Below are positions 40,226 through 50,762 of a stretch of DNA of 54,384 nucleotides, piece after piece. Source of the stretch: Mycoemilia scoparia (Eukaryota; Kickxellomycota; Kickxellomycetes; Kickxellales; Kickxellaceae). The stretch lies in contig JANBPU010000108.1 in assembly GCA_027575805.1 (NCBI GenBank), positions 1 to 54,384 on the forward strand. The letters run 5' to 3'. The first letter of the stretch is position 1. Each line of letters begins with the position of its first letter. Made by a program: the position numbers and the translations under genes. The notes under the pieces were generated by a model. It did not search any database. It saw nothing but the letters and a program-made list of their open reading frames with translations, and was not told the origin of the DNA.

Positions 40226-41846
40226 GGCTATAACAGTTGGTTGGTGGGTGGGTTGTATGCGAGATGTGTGTAATGGTGTAGTTCTTGCTTTGTAAATGTA
40301 AAATTGGTTAAATTAGGCGTAAATCTTTACGCAAAGATTAGCAATGAGAATGAAAATGTATGTGCAGATTTAAGAGAAGGTGAGTGAGAGTGAAGGCGAG
40401 AGAGAGAGAGAGAGAGAGAGAGATAGCAAGACAAGCCTGTATTGTTGTAGTGGCATTGTCAGTATTAGGGTGTTAAGCTTGTCAAAACAATAAATCGGGA
40501 GCTCTGTGGTTGGATTGAATTTATGGATTACACATATTTTGTTTTGGGGTTTTAGTAGTGTTGTTTATTTTCTTCAAATCCAAGTAAATGAGTTGTTATT
40601 CTCGTGCTATACTACAAGCATTAAAATATTGGTATATTGGAATCCGAATGTATTTATTAGTGTCGATATTTTTAATATCAGTGTGGTTTTTAAACTCAAA
40701 GAATTCATAACCGGGTTTATACGCAATCATTTTTTATCTTGATCCTTGTTTGTTTTGGGAGCATTTGGATGATAACTGAACAAACCCCAGAAATACATTT
40801 TATTTAAAAATGGTATTAATGCATTATAAAAGCTATTCCTGTATATACATCTTCCTATTCTTAGAGTTGCAAAAAAGAAAAGGTGGATAAAGAAGGTTGG
40901 TTTAACATAAGGTGTGGCGGTCCAACTATCTGTTCAATCAACAAATACGCAAAGGTGTTGAACTTAGATAGATTGTTAACTTGATAGAAAAGCGGTTAGG
41001 TCTAATGGGTGTTTTAAGCCAGAGATATGGAAAAGAAATCTGTGACATATCTTTAGTGTAACCTTGGTGGTAGTAGTACTAGGGGAATGGCTCACCAACT
41101 TTGGGTTTTATATTGCTCGTTGTGTTCCAAAGAAATAAAAACATGAATAAAGAATACTTTGGAAAAAAGAACCAAAATATATGGCTATACCAGTTGTATA
41201 TGCTTTGTATAAATAAATGCGCTTCTATGCTAATAAAGACTCCAAAACATGTCTTTGGAATAGCAACTCTCTCTTTGCACCGCGTGCTTTTGGTGTATTT
41301 CTTTCTTTTCTTTAGTATAAAGCATATTCTGTTCTTTTTTAACTTTGAGCTGCAATGTATTGGATCAACTTTGGCAATGGCCTCCCCTCTCTCTTTATAT
41401 TGCTTTTTTCTTTAAAGCAGTAATCCTCCCCTCACTGTCTATTTATCTCCTTTGGTTTTTGCAAGCTTTGCTAATTATGCTGCATCTGGTACAGCTGTAA
41501 ACATCAACTCGGCTACTTGTTGATATTGCAGATGTTGCTGCTGTATAACGCGATTCCTGTTTACTAATATAACCAAGACTTCTCGCTCCTAAATTGTCAG
41601 ACCAAGACTTTTTCTCTGTCTCTGTATTATCAAACAATCATTTTCCTCTTGCTTGCATTTTCATCGATATTACGACCCTTGCATTACCAATATCTTCCAA
41701 CCCCCTCCTCACTCTTCTCACTTTATTACGTTTTTGTATTTTAATGTCATATATACATTCCCACACCCACACTAAACACTAATAGCAAGAGAAATCTCCA
41801 GAGTAGTTGTTTCCTTTTTTATCCCAGCAACCCAAACATAATATTG
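40226..41846. other. intergenic, 1.6 kb, divergent promoters
   Basis: Between the dynein intermediate chain start (minus) and the large orphan membrane gene (plus). It contains a GA microsatellite at 40398-40422. Frames at 40506-40742 and 41101-41415 (+) are AT-rich, hydrophobic by composition and unsupported. I see no repeat of the dispersed families and no RNA gene. Confidence 0.45.
40398..40422. repeat. (GA)n microsatellite
   Basis: About twelve GA units, 175 bp upstream of the dynein intermediate chain ATG. Confidence 0.95.
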
Positions 41847-44800
41847 ATGACAATATCCATCGATACGTCATTCAAATTGGCGCCGCTACAACCAACACGA
41901 ACAGTTCCCGCCGTCCAGGCCACAGCCATAACAACCATTATGGACGACATCGCCAAGAGCTCGCTGGCCTTCAATACCCCAGTCATGGCCACGGTTGATG
42001 TGGCCGCCTTGCTTTTTGTCGTTGCAAAGTTTGGCATCCCAAACATCAGCTGTTGCTGGAAGTTGGTCAAGGACTTGACAAGCACCCAAGCCAAACTCGT
42101 TGCCACCCTAAGCTCCCTGCTTGCACTCCTGACATTGGTGTCTACCGATATCACCAGTATACTTTTCAATACAGTAGTAGGCGAAGGCTCTTCCCATGAT
42201 GATGCCCTTCCATTTACTTTTGAAGAACTCGAGCATACATTTGCCGGTGCTCATCGAACCGTGTCCTCCCTGATTACTACTGCGCTGTGCTTTACTGTCG
42301 CCCACTATTTTGGCAGCAACTTCAAGGACACAGCGCTGTGGGTGCTTGGAGATTCCACTATTCCTGATTCCAAACGTGTATCCAGAGTTTGGAAATTCAT
42401 TGGTATGTCTGTACTGTTTGTTGAAATCTTGGCCAATGTTGTTCCAAGCATCGGTTTTTTGGGGCATTTACCTAACTCCCATGACTTTGGTTTCCCCATA
42501 TTCGCCATTATTTCGGCTGCTGTAACTTTGACTGCCACTGCATTCATTTGCGTTGCGGTCAAACGTATCCATGTCTTTGTCCATAATGTTAAAGAACGCC
42601 ACCCATCTGAAATATCCGTGTGTGCGATGTCTGCCATCCAGCACCAGAAAGACCAGCTCGGACTGACGACTACAAAAAGCACTGTCGACTTTTTGACTGG
42701 AGTCCAGATGCTTAATGATTCCAAGAATGCAGGACTATTACTTATTGTTGCATCCACCATTGCTGCTCTAAGCACCATCATGCTGAACCTTCCCAGCAAT
42801 GTTTATGACGCTACCATTCTCAAGAGTTTGTTTTGTCTATCGGCAATAGTCGCATCTACTCTTGTCAGCATCACCATCAGTCCAAAACAAAGAGCCAGTA
42901 TTTTTGGTAATGTACTTGGACGTGTCATGGAATACAGCCCGGCTCAGGTTCACAGCTTCTTGACCGGTATTCCACCCACACGCAACCGCTCAGCCTCATC
43001 TGCCACTGTGGTCGGTGGCAACAGTAGAGCCCGTCCCAACAGCATTGTTTTGGTGGATCCTGCTCTCGAAAGCGCATCTCTTAACTCTGATCATCGCAGG
43101 AGTTTTGCTTTATGCGAGAACCCTGCGATTCCAAGAAGAAGCGGCGCAACCAGGCCAGCATCTGTCTATTTGGGTCCTGGAGGTCGTGTTGACATCCCAA
43201 CCGGAAATTTGATCGGCCTTAGCACTGATGGTTTTGGTGCTTTGGACACACGTACTAACAGAAGGAACACGATTGTTATTGGTCCCAACAACAGTAACTC
43301 AGAGACAAGAGTGACTATTGAGGATCAGAGAAGACTACCACCACCACAGCATCAGCAGCAGCAGCAACAACGTAGTATCAGAAGCGAACGTATAACATTG
43401 TCATCCCTTTTGCCAAGAACTACTGGTATTCACCCAACCACAACTACCACTTCGATTCCTGAATCACCATCATTGTTTACTGGGGCTCACAGAGAGACAT
43501 CAGTTGTAGTCAGTGAAAACAGATACAATCTATACCTTGCAAGTCCAATTTCTGGTGAAGCTGGAAACCTCAATGGTATAGCTAACATTGTGGCGCAAAA
43601 AGCAGGACCAAAACCATATAGCAGCTTTGATAATTTGATGATTCCCGAATCTCCGCCCCTTCCCCAGCAGCATCAGCATGATCATGCAGGTTCTAACAAT
43701 CCTTCTATCCGCATTCCTAGCCACGAAGAACCAAGCACATCTGGAAATGGGTATCTGTCTCCGGCAACGACGCCCAGATCTCTCGAAGAACAGCCGATTG
43801 ATGATGTGGATGATCAGGGCTTTGATAGTATACGTATGGCCACTCTTAGAGTAGGAGGTGATAGATCTATGACAGGTCGCAACAGTGTGCGCCCAGGACG
43901 TTCTTTGTCAACTATCGTCAACGCCTTTAACTCAACAACATCTGCTCATCAACCCATTCTTCCTCTTCATCCACAGCAGCCAGCTCTCTACCACCACCAC
44001 CATCATCAACATAACTACCAGCAGTTGGAAAACGAGGACTTGGCTTCTCATCCGCCATTATCACAAACTATTGGGTTTCCTCAATTTCTAGAGAATTTTC
44101 GTGACTCTAATGAATCGATAATGAGCCCAGCTGTCACTCGACCATCGTCTCCATCTGATTTTGAGCAAACAGAATCTGAATTTGAATCAGATCAAAGTGA
44201 CGATGACGATGACAACGATGATATGGGGCTTAAAGCTCAGAGAATCTCCTTTACACCGGAATATCTGATGACTCCGCCTGCCACACCAACTCTGGATGTC
44301 ATTCAGCAAGAAATGGTGCAACTGCAGACTGGCGAATCTGGTCAAGCAGCAACCAATGAAAACGAAACTGAATCCGGACCACCAGCTGTTCTTAGATTAG
44401 TTGGAGAAGCAACTTCACCTCTACTGATGACAGCATTTGATGGATACCCAGATAATGGAAAGCCCAGCGAGGTACTTGAAGGTTATGACGTCCCTCAAAT
44501 CACTGCTGAAGAAATCGATATAGTCCCAAATAATGTGGATTCGGATGATAGTACTGCAATGACATTTACTGGTATGACAGCAACATCTTCATCTCAACGA
44601 AGAACATACCTCATCCGGCCTAAGCAATCTTCGTATTCATCATCCAATGCCAAGTGGGAAACTGAACCTAGCAATGGTACCCCTCTGGGAAGTCTAGTAA
44701 ATACATCTGGAACAATGACTGTAACCATAACTGCTCATCCATCTGAAGACCCGTTCCCTGAAAAGTCGTATTTCCGTCTCAACACTGGTCTTGGAATCCC

Positions 44801-46358
44801 TGAAGGTCTTGTTGGAACTTTAAGACTCAGAGGACAAGAATCTAATACCTATGTAGATACTCCATCACTATCATCCACAGATACTGGTATTGTTGGTTTG
44901 GAAGAAGATGATGCTCAGCTTGGTAGGGCTTTAAGAAGACTTCCTGGAGAACTTGTTTCACGAGTACTATCTTATCTCGAGGACGCTGGTATAGCAGAAG
45001 CCATTGGTGAGCCCACAACAGAAGTCACCGTTGGACCAAGGATGTTAGTCACTAACAATACACCTGAAGAAGATGTTCGTAAATATACTGTTCCAAGATT
45101 CGAGGTTAGAAGCATTGCTTTGGATAGAACTGATGTTGCTCGTAGACTGGATGACACCATCTCTGAGATCCAAAGGATGCAACCAGCTAAGCCTTCATCA
45201 AAGAAACTAGTACAGATAACCATTTCCAATTCAGCTTTCAAGTCCATTGTGAAGAGGGTCCTTGACAAGTCTTTGTCTATTATTGGCAAGAGCAAAGATA
45301 TTACACTGGCTATTGACAGAAATGATCGCATCAGAGCTACTCTCAGCAGAGCTCTCCACAGCAGCAATAGCAATAGGGATAATAGTGGTAATAGCAAGTT
45401 TCTTCTTGTGGTTTCTTCTTCACCATCAGTTACCATCGCTGATCTTAACAGAGCCATCAACAATGCCAATAGTAGTTGCAGCAACAGAAGTCCAAAGAGC
45501 AACTGGGTTTCAACACATCTTGTACTAAAAACTCATTCCAGGAGATCTTCCGCATCATCACCAGCATCGTCTTCGTCTTCCATAACCAGTAAACAAGCCG
45601 CTTCTTCTTGTGTCGATGCTGAAAGATATCTGATGCCCTTAGCCAAACAGATGGTTGCTGCTTCACTATTACAGGCTCTTAGAGGTTACATAAGCCTTTC
45701 ACAACCCATCTACAGAACTTATTTGGATGCCACGGTTCCTCTTAGCCGTCACATTGCATCGGTTGCAGGCAGCTCCGGCATCAACAGCTTCGAGCCACAA
45801 TTCGATATGCCAGCTGGTATTAATAGTGGTGACTGGGTGAAAGCAACCATAAACTTTGTGCAACTACCAGGTGGAGACTATGCCATCAAATGGCGACCAA
45901 GGTCAGCATTTTACAAACAACAAATGCTATCGTTGTCTCTGCTTCCAAGTATTTCTCAAGGATCTATAGAGGAAACAGACCATGATGATGATGATGATGG
46001 TGGTGGTGAACATGTACCTCCACCTCCACCTCCAACAACCCCAACAACGCCGACTAATATTAGGGATATAAGCTTTATTCCACACTCTATATATTCTTCG
46101 CCTACAACCGTTTCACGCACAGGACTAACTCCAACAAATCGTCAATTTGGTAGACCACGTCGATTACAACTAATCACCAATCAAACTAACCATAGCTATG
46201 ACGGCTGCGACGATAATTATGATAATAATGATAATGGTTCTTGTGGGAATGATTTTAATGAGCAAAATAACGAGCAACATCAACAGCAGCAAGAATCTAA
46301 TAAACGTAATAACAGAACTAACAACAATAAACACAATGATAATAACGATGATGATTGA
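41847..46358 (+). CDS. orphan seven-segment membrane protein with very long cytosolic-type tail
   Basis: An intronless frame of 1503 residues; the ATG at 41847 follows a TTG codon and is the likely start. I do not recognise the family. Seven hydrophobic segments are visible near residues 46-64, 84-106, 139-158, 182-207, 215-240, 295-316 and 328-347. The remaining 1150 residues are mostly low complexity: Ser/Thr/Pro-rich, a His-rich patch (YHHHHHQH), Gln and Asn runs, and acidic stretches (DQSDDDDDNDD). One better-ordered block at about 1120-1370 includes LVQITISNSAFKSIVKRVLD, VDAERYLMPLAKQMVAASLL and WVKATINFVQLPGGDYAIKW, and may be a folded domain. Seven segments with a long tail recall receptor-like proteins, but no signature supports that. 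Codon use and frame length make a real gene near certain. Confidence 0.85.
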   Translation: MTISIDTSFKLAPLQPTRTVPAVQATAITTIMDDIAKSSLAFNTPVMATVDVAALLFVVAKFGIPNISCCWKLVKDLTSTQAKLVATLSSLLALLTLVSTDITSILFNTVVGEGSSHDDALPFTFEELEHTFAGAHRTVSSLITTALCFTVAHYFGSNFKDTALWVLGDSTIPDSKRVSRVWKFIGMSVLFVEILANVVPSIGFLGHLPNSHDFGFPIFAIISAAVTLTATAFICVAVKRIHVFVHNVKERHPSEISVCAMSAIQHQKDQLGLTTTKSTVDFLTGVQMLNDSKNAGLLLIVASTIAALSTIMLNLPSNVYDATILKSLFCLSAIVASTLVSITISPKQRASIFGNVLGRVMEYSPAQVHSFLTGIPPTRNRSASSATVVGGNSRARPNSIVLVDPALESASLNSDHRRSFALCENPAIPRRSGATRPASVYLGPGGRVDIPTGNLIGLSTDGFGALDTRTNRRNTIVIGPNNSNSETRVTIEDQRRLPPPQHQQQQQQRSIRSERITLSSLLPRTTGIHPTTTTTSIPESPSLFTGAHRETSVVVSENRYNLYLASPISGEAGNLNGIANIVAQKAGPKPYSSFDNLMIPESPPLPQQHQHDHAGSNNPSIRIPSHEEPSTSGNGYLSPATTPRSLEEQPIDDVDDQGFDSIRMATLRVGGDRSMTGRNSVRPGRSLSTIVNAFNSTTSAHQPILPLHPQQPALYHHHHHQHNYQQLENEDLASHPPLSQTIGFPQFLENFRDSNESIMSPAVTRPSSPSDFEQTESEFESDQSDDDDDNDDMGLKAQRISFTPEYLMTPPATPTLDVIQQEMVQLQTGESGQAATNENETESGPPAVLRLVGEATSPLLMTAFDGYPDNGKPSEVLEGYDVPQITAEEIDIVPNNVDSDDSTAMTFTGMTATSSSQRRTYLIRPKQSSYSSSNAKWETEPSNGTPLGSLVNTSGTMTVTITAHPSEDPFPEKSYFRLNTGLGIPEGLVGTLRLRGQESNTYVDTPSLSSTDTGIVGLEEDDAQLGRALRRLPGELVSRVLSYLEDAGIAEAIGEPTTEVTVGPRMLVTNNTPEEDVRKYTVPRFEVRSIALDRTDVARRLDDTISEIQRMQPAKPSSKKLVQITISNSAFKSIVKRVLDKSLSIIGKSKDITLAIDRNDRIRATLSRALHSSNSNRDNSGNSKFLLVVSSSPSVTIADLNRAINNANSSCSNRSPKSNWVSTHLVLKTHSRRSSASSPASSSSSITSKQAASSCVDAERYLMPLAKQMVAASLLQALRGYISLSQPIYRTYLDATVPLSRHIASVAGSSGINSFEPQFDMPAGINSGDWVKATINFVQLPGGDYAIKWRPRSAFYKQQMLSLSLLPSISQGSIEETDHDDDDDGGGEHVPPPPPPTTPTTPTNIRDISFIPHSIYSSPTTVSRTGLTPTNRQFGRPRRLQLITNQTNHSYDGCDDNYDNNDNGSCGNDFNEQNNEQHQQQQESNKRNNRTNNNKHNDNNDDD

Positions 46359-46615
46359 AAAGCCCAAAGTAGTGGCTGTATATGATCAAGAAAAGAGAAA
46401 ATCGACATAACCAAGTACACCGATCGCCTACCAACCTTTTGTAGTAGCAATAGTAATAGTAGTGGTAGTAGTAATTTCAGCATGTGTTGCGAAACAAATT
46501 TCTATCTATCTCCTGGTAGATAGATAGATAGATATACCAACCTTAGTGGGACATTTTCTTATTATTAATTGTAGTAATAGTAGTAGAAATCTTTTTATTA
46601 ATCTTTTTTCTGACA

Positions 46616-46633
46616 GACACACACACACACACA
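46616..46633. repeat. (AC)n microsatellite
   Basis: Nine AC units in the intergenic region after the orphan membrane gene. Confidence 0.9.
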
Positions 46634-46998
46634 GCTTTTCCACGTTAAAAACTTGACCCTCATATATCGTTAAAAAACGGCTCTTCACTCTCTGTTTTTC
46701 TTTACCTCCATCCTTTATCTCTTTTTTTCATTTTGATGTAGTGATTATTGTTTTTGTTAGTTTTTATTATTGGTATTATTCGGTTTGTTTGTTTATTAAA
46801 AATATATAAATTAGAATACTAAATCTACCATAAAATACTAATGTCTATAATTTTATAAATTTATTTTTCTGGATTCTTAGCCTTTTGATTCAAAATATTT
46901 AAAGTTGGAATTATAGAAAAGTTTGGTTCGAAACTAGCAGCTATCATTAAAAGATGTAATAAAATGATGATAATGTTTGATTTAAATCTGAATGCCGC

Positions 46999-47092
46999 CT
47001 CCTATGAGCGATTACTTTGAAGTGTGATTAATCCTCTATAACCATTGGCCGTCAAAAGGTACTCTTCAAATATTATGCTCCAAATGTGTGTA
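46999..47092. mobile_element. MITE-like element, family 1, copy
   Basis: Left end CTATGAGCGATTACTTTGAA. The right part on the opposite strand reads ACATTTGGAGCATAATATTT then GAAGAGTACCTTTTGACGGC and CAATGGTTATAGAGG, following the copies at 3931 and 28541 block by block. About 94 bp. Confidence 0.65.
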
Positions 47093-47415
47093 TATTCAAA
47101 AATACATAACTGTTTTATAACTGCAATTATAGATGAAACAAATCTTATTTCAAACACGAAAAGATCAAGCAAACAAACATTATACACAAAAGACGTACTA
47201 AAACATACACATAGTTTCTGACTGCCAATAGGAAGATGGAAGAATGGCAGGGAGAGAGAGGAGTCCACAAAGACTGGCAATATACGAACGAAAGCCCGAT
47301 ATCTTGACCTTGTTGTTTTCGACTTTAACATCATCGCCATGGCTTTTCTTTTTATATCAACCCTGTCAACGAACTTCCCAACATTTCAAGGGTATATATA
47401 TATATACCGTTCTTA

Positions 47416-47610
47416 TTAATATTTTATATACCCATTTACAGGAATCCCGCCATTTGCCCTACCCCTATGTGGCCAGACATTCTCTGGATCGAATTTCTTA
47501 GGTAACCCTGACTTAGGTAATCCGGAGACAGTTGTCGTCACAACACACAGAAAAATGGCGGCAAAGATAAGAGCACTTATGGATAGAATTGGGGAAGTCT
47601 GGTATTTCAT
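47416..47610 (-). CDS. small secreted peptide precursor (candidate)
   Basis: A 64-residue ATG frame. Residues 1 to about 29 are a convincing signal peptide with a hydrophobic core (ISALIFAAIFLCVV) and a Val-Ser-Gly cleavage region. The mature part is short and basic/aromatic, contains a doubled GLPK unit (SGLPKSGLPKKFDPENVW), a Lys-Lys pair as possible protease site, and Gly/Asn-rich residues towards the end. No cysteines and no known family. A good TATA box lies upstream. The sequence CCTGTAAAT near the 3' end could be a splice donor, so the last residues are uncertain. With the peptide gene at 7860 it makes two short secreted products in this window. Confidence 0.45.
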   Translation of the reverse strand: MKYQTSPILSISALIFAAIFLCVVTTTVSGLPKSGLPKKFDPENVWPHRGRANGGIPVNGYIKY

Positions 47611-47781
47611 CGTGAGGCACTGTTGCGAAAAATGTTCTGGTTTAATCCAATATGTGTATAAACGAATCAGACAAGCTATGTGGGTTGTCGTTGATGAAGC
47701 GAGCGTGTCAATGTATCAGCTATAAAGAAAGAAGTTTTGGAAAACTTTATACTTTTTCATAAATGTGGCTGGAATCATTCC

Positions 47782-47791
47782 TCACTATTTA
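47782..47791 (-). promoter_or_regulatory. TATA box-like element for the small secreted peptide gene
   Basis: On the minus strand GAGTATAAATAGTGAGG gives a near-consensus TATAAATAG about 175 bp upstream of the ATG at 47610. The distance leaves room for a 5' UTR of about 140 nt. It is inferred from sequence only. Confidence 0.4.
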
Positions 47792-48544
47792 TACTCAACT
47801 TAACCCCTTATACTTTCTCTATCTCTCTCTTTCTTTCTATACATACAAATGAGGAGGAAATGTTTGCTGCATACCTTTCCTGATGTCTTTTAGAATTAAC
47901 ATCTCATCGGCTACTTTCTTCAATTCTTTTCGTATTGCTACTACTACTACTACTACCTCTAACATTGTTGTATTTAGGATAATGACAGGAAAAGAACAAT
48001 ATGTACTGTCAACAAAAAGCCTTCGTTCCTTTATTTCCACATACACCATCGCTTCGCCATTTCCTTTGACATTGACCGAAGACAGGCTTTCAAAGATCTT
48101 TACAAACGAGTCACTCTGGATATTGCGATATTTAGATCAATTTTATAAGCAAAAATCCACACATCATCAAAAAACTGGCAATGGACGCGTGCGTACCCCC
48201 ATAGCCTGATTATCATGTACTCAAAAGAAACAAAGCGGCATAATTCTTTTAGTAAAACACCTGGTTAGATCACAAAAGGGCACTGTGGGTGGAACGTAAA
48301 CGATATAATTTGAAAAGACAGATCCTAATTAAACCTCAAAGAAAACAAAGCCAGGCTAATAAAAATACACTTATAAAGCAGATGAGACTTTGAAATGGCG
48401 GATAAATAATTCCCACGAAACTTTAGTAAAGGGGTTTGACGGTCTATTTAGTCTGTTAAAATAAAGCTACTATACCATTGCCGATCATCACCATCATCAT
48501 TGGCATCATCATTGGCAAAATTGATTAGCCCTGTCTCTGTCACG
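47792..48544. other. region with overlapping opposed frames, no gene assigned
   Basis: A 108-codon frame on the plus strand (47883-48209) overlaps a frame on the minus strand (open from 48136 to 47837; 70 codons from its ATG at 48049). Both run through a CTA/GTA triplet repeat at 47938-47956. The minus frame contains IQSDSFVKIFESLSSVNVKG and a helical KELKKVADEMLILKDIRK, and ends at a GTATGC donor-like site. I recognise neither product and cannot choose between them. Confidence 0.3.
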
Positions 48545-48745
48545 ACCAACTTGAAGTCAAATAGAAAAATAGGCAGGTTTTACAAGGCCTTAGACAGAGG
48601 ACAAAGTCGTGAGCGTCCTCCTTTGGAATTGCATGCAAATTGGCTTGTAACTGGGTCAAAATCTGATGAGAGAGGGTCCACCATTTCTGTCTCTACTATA
48701 CACACACATACATGTGTGATCACTAGCGAAATCTCAAACGACAAA
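48545..48745 (+). repeat. dispersed repeat family 2, copy 3
   Basis: It has TTTTACAAGGCCTTAGACAG, then GAATTGCATGCAAATTGGCT, TGTAACTGGGTCAAAATCTGA, CCACCATTTCTGTCTCTAC and GATCACTAGCGAAATCT, in the same order as the copies at 7325 and 8425. An 86-codon frame (48500-48760) spans it and is not a gene. It ends about 130 bp from the IMP dehydrogenase stop codon. Confidence 0.6.
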
Positions 48746-48872
48746 TATTATGATTTCTAGAGAATAATAAAAGTAGCTTTTTAAATATCAAATAAAAACA
48801 ATAAAAACAGTAGTATATAGAAAGCCAATGAATAAATACTAGTATCAAATATAATAACTATAAATCTTTTTT

Positions 48873-50762
48873 TTAGGTAGAAGAGTAAAGTCTCTTTTCA
48901 TAGTTATAAAGATCATGGACACCACCTTCATATTGAGCAGCAGCAGAACGGCGTTCAAAGCGAACTTCGCCACTTTCAACACGAGTCCACAACTCATCCA
49001 AAGAAGGGACACCCATATCCTGAAGAGAGTGCTGGAGACCAGTGATCAGGTAAGGAATAAACTTCTTGGCCGAACCCTTATCAATGACAGCACCAGCAAC
49101 ACCCTGTGCAACCTTGATCTTATCGCCCTCGCTAAAGTAACGGGCCTGGGATCCTGAGTTCTTGGAGTCATTCTTCTCCATAGCATCGATAGCACCCATA
49201 CCACGGTACTTCTTCAGGCGCTTGCCATCAAGGAAGAAGTAGTCGCCAGGAGCTTCAGTGGTTCCGGCCAAGAGCGAACCCATCATAACAGCTGAGGCAC
49301 CAAGAGAAAGAGCCTTGGCAATATGGCCGACATTGCCAATACCACCGTCAGCAATAGTGGGAATCCCGAATTGACGAGCAAACTGGGAGACCTGGTAAAC
49401 ACCAGTACCTTGGGGTCTGCCAACAGCCATGACTTCTTGGGTAATACAGATCGAGCCCGACCCCATGCCAACACGAAGAGCATCAGCACCGGCAGCAATA
49501 AGGTTGGCAGCCTGTTCGCGAGTAACAACGTTGCCAGCAATAATGTCGATGCGGTTACCAAAAGTCTTGCGGATCCATTTGATCATATCGATTTGGTAAA
49601 TGGAGTTGCCCTGGCTGGAATCGAGAACAATAACATCAAGGCCAGCCTCGACCAATTTCTCCAGTCTGACTTTGTCATAGTCACGAGTTCCCATGGCAGC
49701 ACCAACCAGCAGCTGCTTGGTTTCGGGATGCTTGGATGCCCAGGGGTAATCACGGTTCTTGAGCAAATCGGAACGAGAAAGCAAAGAAACCAGGTTGCCG
49801 TTAGAGTCGACGATTGGGAGCTTGCCTTTCTTGGAGTCACGGAGGATGCGGTTGGCCTCCTGGAGAGTAATTCCGCTGGGTGCTGTGACAAGATCAGTGG
49901 TCATGACTTCGCTCAGCGGAACATCCAGGTCATTGAGGAACTGAATGTCACGCATTGTGACAATGCCAATGAGTTTGCCGCCCAACTTTCCGCTATCTAT
50001 AAAGGATATTGGAGTATTAACGGAAGTACGTTATTAGTCACTCTGTGTTTTTGAAGGGCAGAAGAGATGATCGCCATTTAAAGCTAAGAGTATTGTATGT
50101 GTATATATATGTGTGTGTATGGATAAGACAATAGGCTATAATTTCAGTCCATAATGTTCTCTCCATGGCATTTTACTGCCATTAAAGTCAGAAGAACGAA
50201 AGTTATAAAATAATTATTTGGCTCATCATCTAACTCCCTACTCGCTCACCAACACAGACACAGACACAAACACGTCCAAATACAACAATAAACAAAAAGA
50301 AACCTGCTTACCAGTAATAGGAACACCGCCAAACCCAAACTTATTCTTGATCTCAAACACATCATGGGGAGTATGCGTAGGCGACAGGACCTGGGGCTCG
50401 GAGATGAAGCCATTCTCGTAAGTCTTGACTCTGCGGACCATAGCGGCCTGCTCCTCAGCAGTGCAGTTGTTGTGGATGATACCAATACCGCCCAAAAGAG
50501 CCATAGAGATGGCCATATCATGCTCAGTGACGGTATCCATGGGCGAGGACAAGAATGGCGCCTTGAGGGTGATGTTGCGGGTCAACTTTGTCTCGAGAGG
50601 AACAGTGTCGGCCGAGAAATCGATGTATCCAGGGAGGATCAGGAAATCGTTGTAGGTCAAGCCGCCAGTCATCTTGAGGTCGATCAGCTCGTGGACGCTT
50701 AGGCCGTCACGACCAGCCTTGGCAAGGTGGGCAAGCGCGTCTTGGGGATTAAGAGTAGTCAT
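48873..50762 (-). CDS. IMD: inosine-5'-monophosphate dehydrogenase
   Basis: Two exons (50762-50312 and 49996-48873) encode 524 residues; donor GTAAGC, acceptor TTTATAG; the intron interrupts the CBS-domain insert. The enzyme oxidises IMP to XMP with NAD, the committed step to GMP. Seen in order: [15 protein letters not shown] near the N-terminus, [16 protein letters not shown], then the CBS pair ([52 protein letters not shown]). The catalytic barrel has [21 protein letters not shown], and the loop [20 protein letters not shown] with the nucleophilic Cys. [20 protein letters not shown] binds phosphate, and the flap contains [11 protein letters not shown]. Length matches yeast IMD proteins (523). 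Named by family; the gene number is undecided. Confidence 0.97.

Larger units (their letters stand above)
46359..47415. other. intergenic, microsatellite-rich
   Basis: 1.06 kb after the orphan membrane gene. It contains a short GATA tract (about 46514-46535), a CA tract (46616-46633) and a MITE-like copy at 46999-47092. No gene is supported. Confidence 0.5.

Noticed and set aside
41101..41415. 104-codon hydrophobic frame before the orphan membrane gene
   Set aside because: Composition follows AT-rich DNA (Phe, Leu, Ile, Lys, Asn); no signal peptide followed by an ordered domain.
46514..46633. Clustered short tandem repeats, considered as a CRISPR array or centromere-like satellite
   Set aside because: Only GATA and CA microsatellites; no repeat-spacer pattern, and the organism is a eukaryote.
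49323..50054. 243-codon frame antisense to IMP dehydrogenase
   Set aside because: Lies over the conserved barrel of IMP dehydrogenase; no independent features.
50050..50075. TTTTTGAAGGGC in the IMP dehydrogenase intron as a further MITE copy
   Set aside because: Only the 12-base core matches; no second terminal repeat and no inner blocks.
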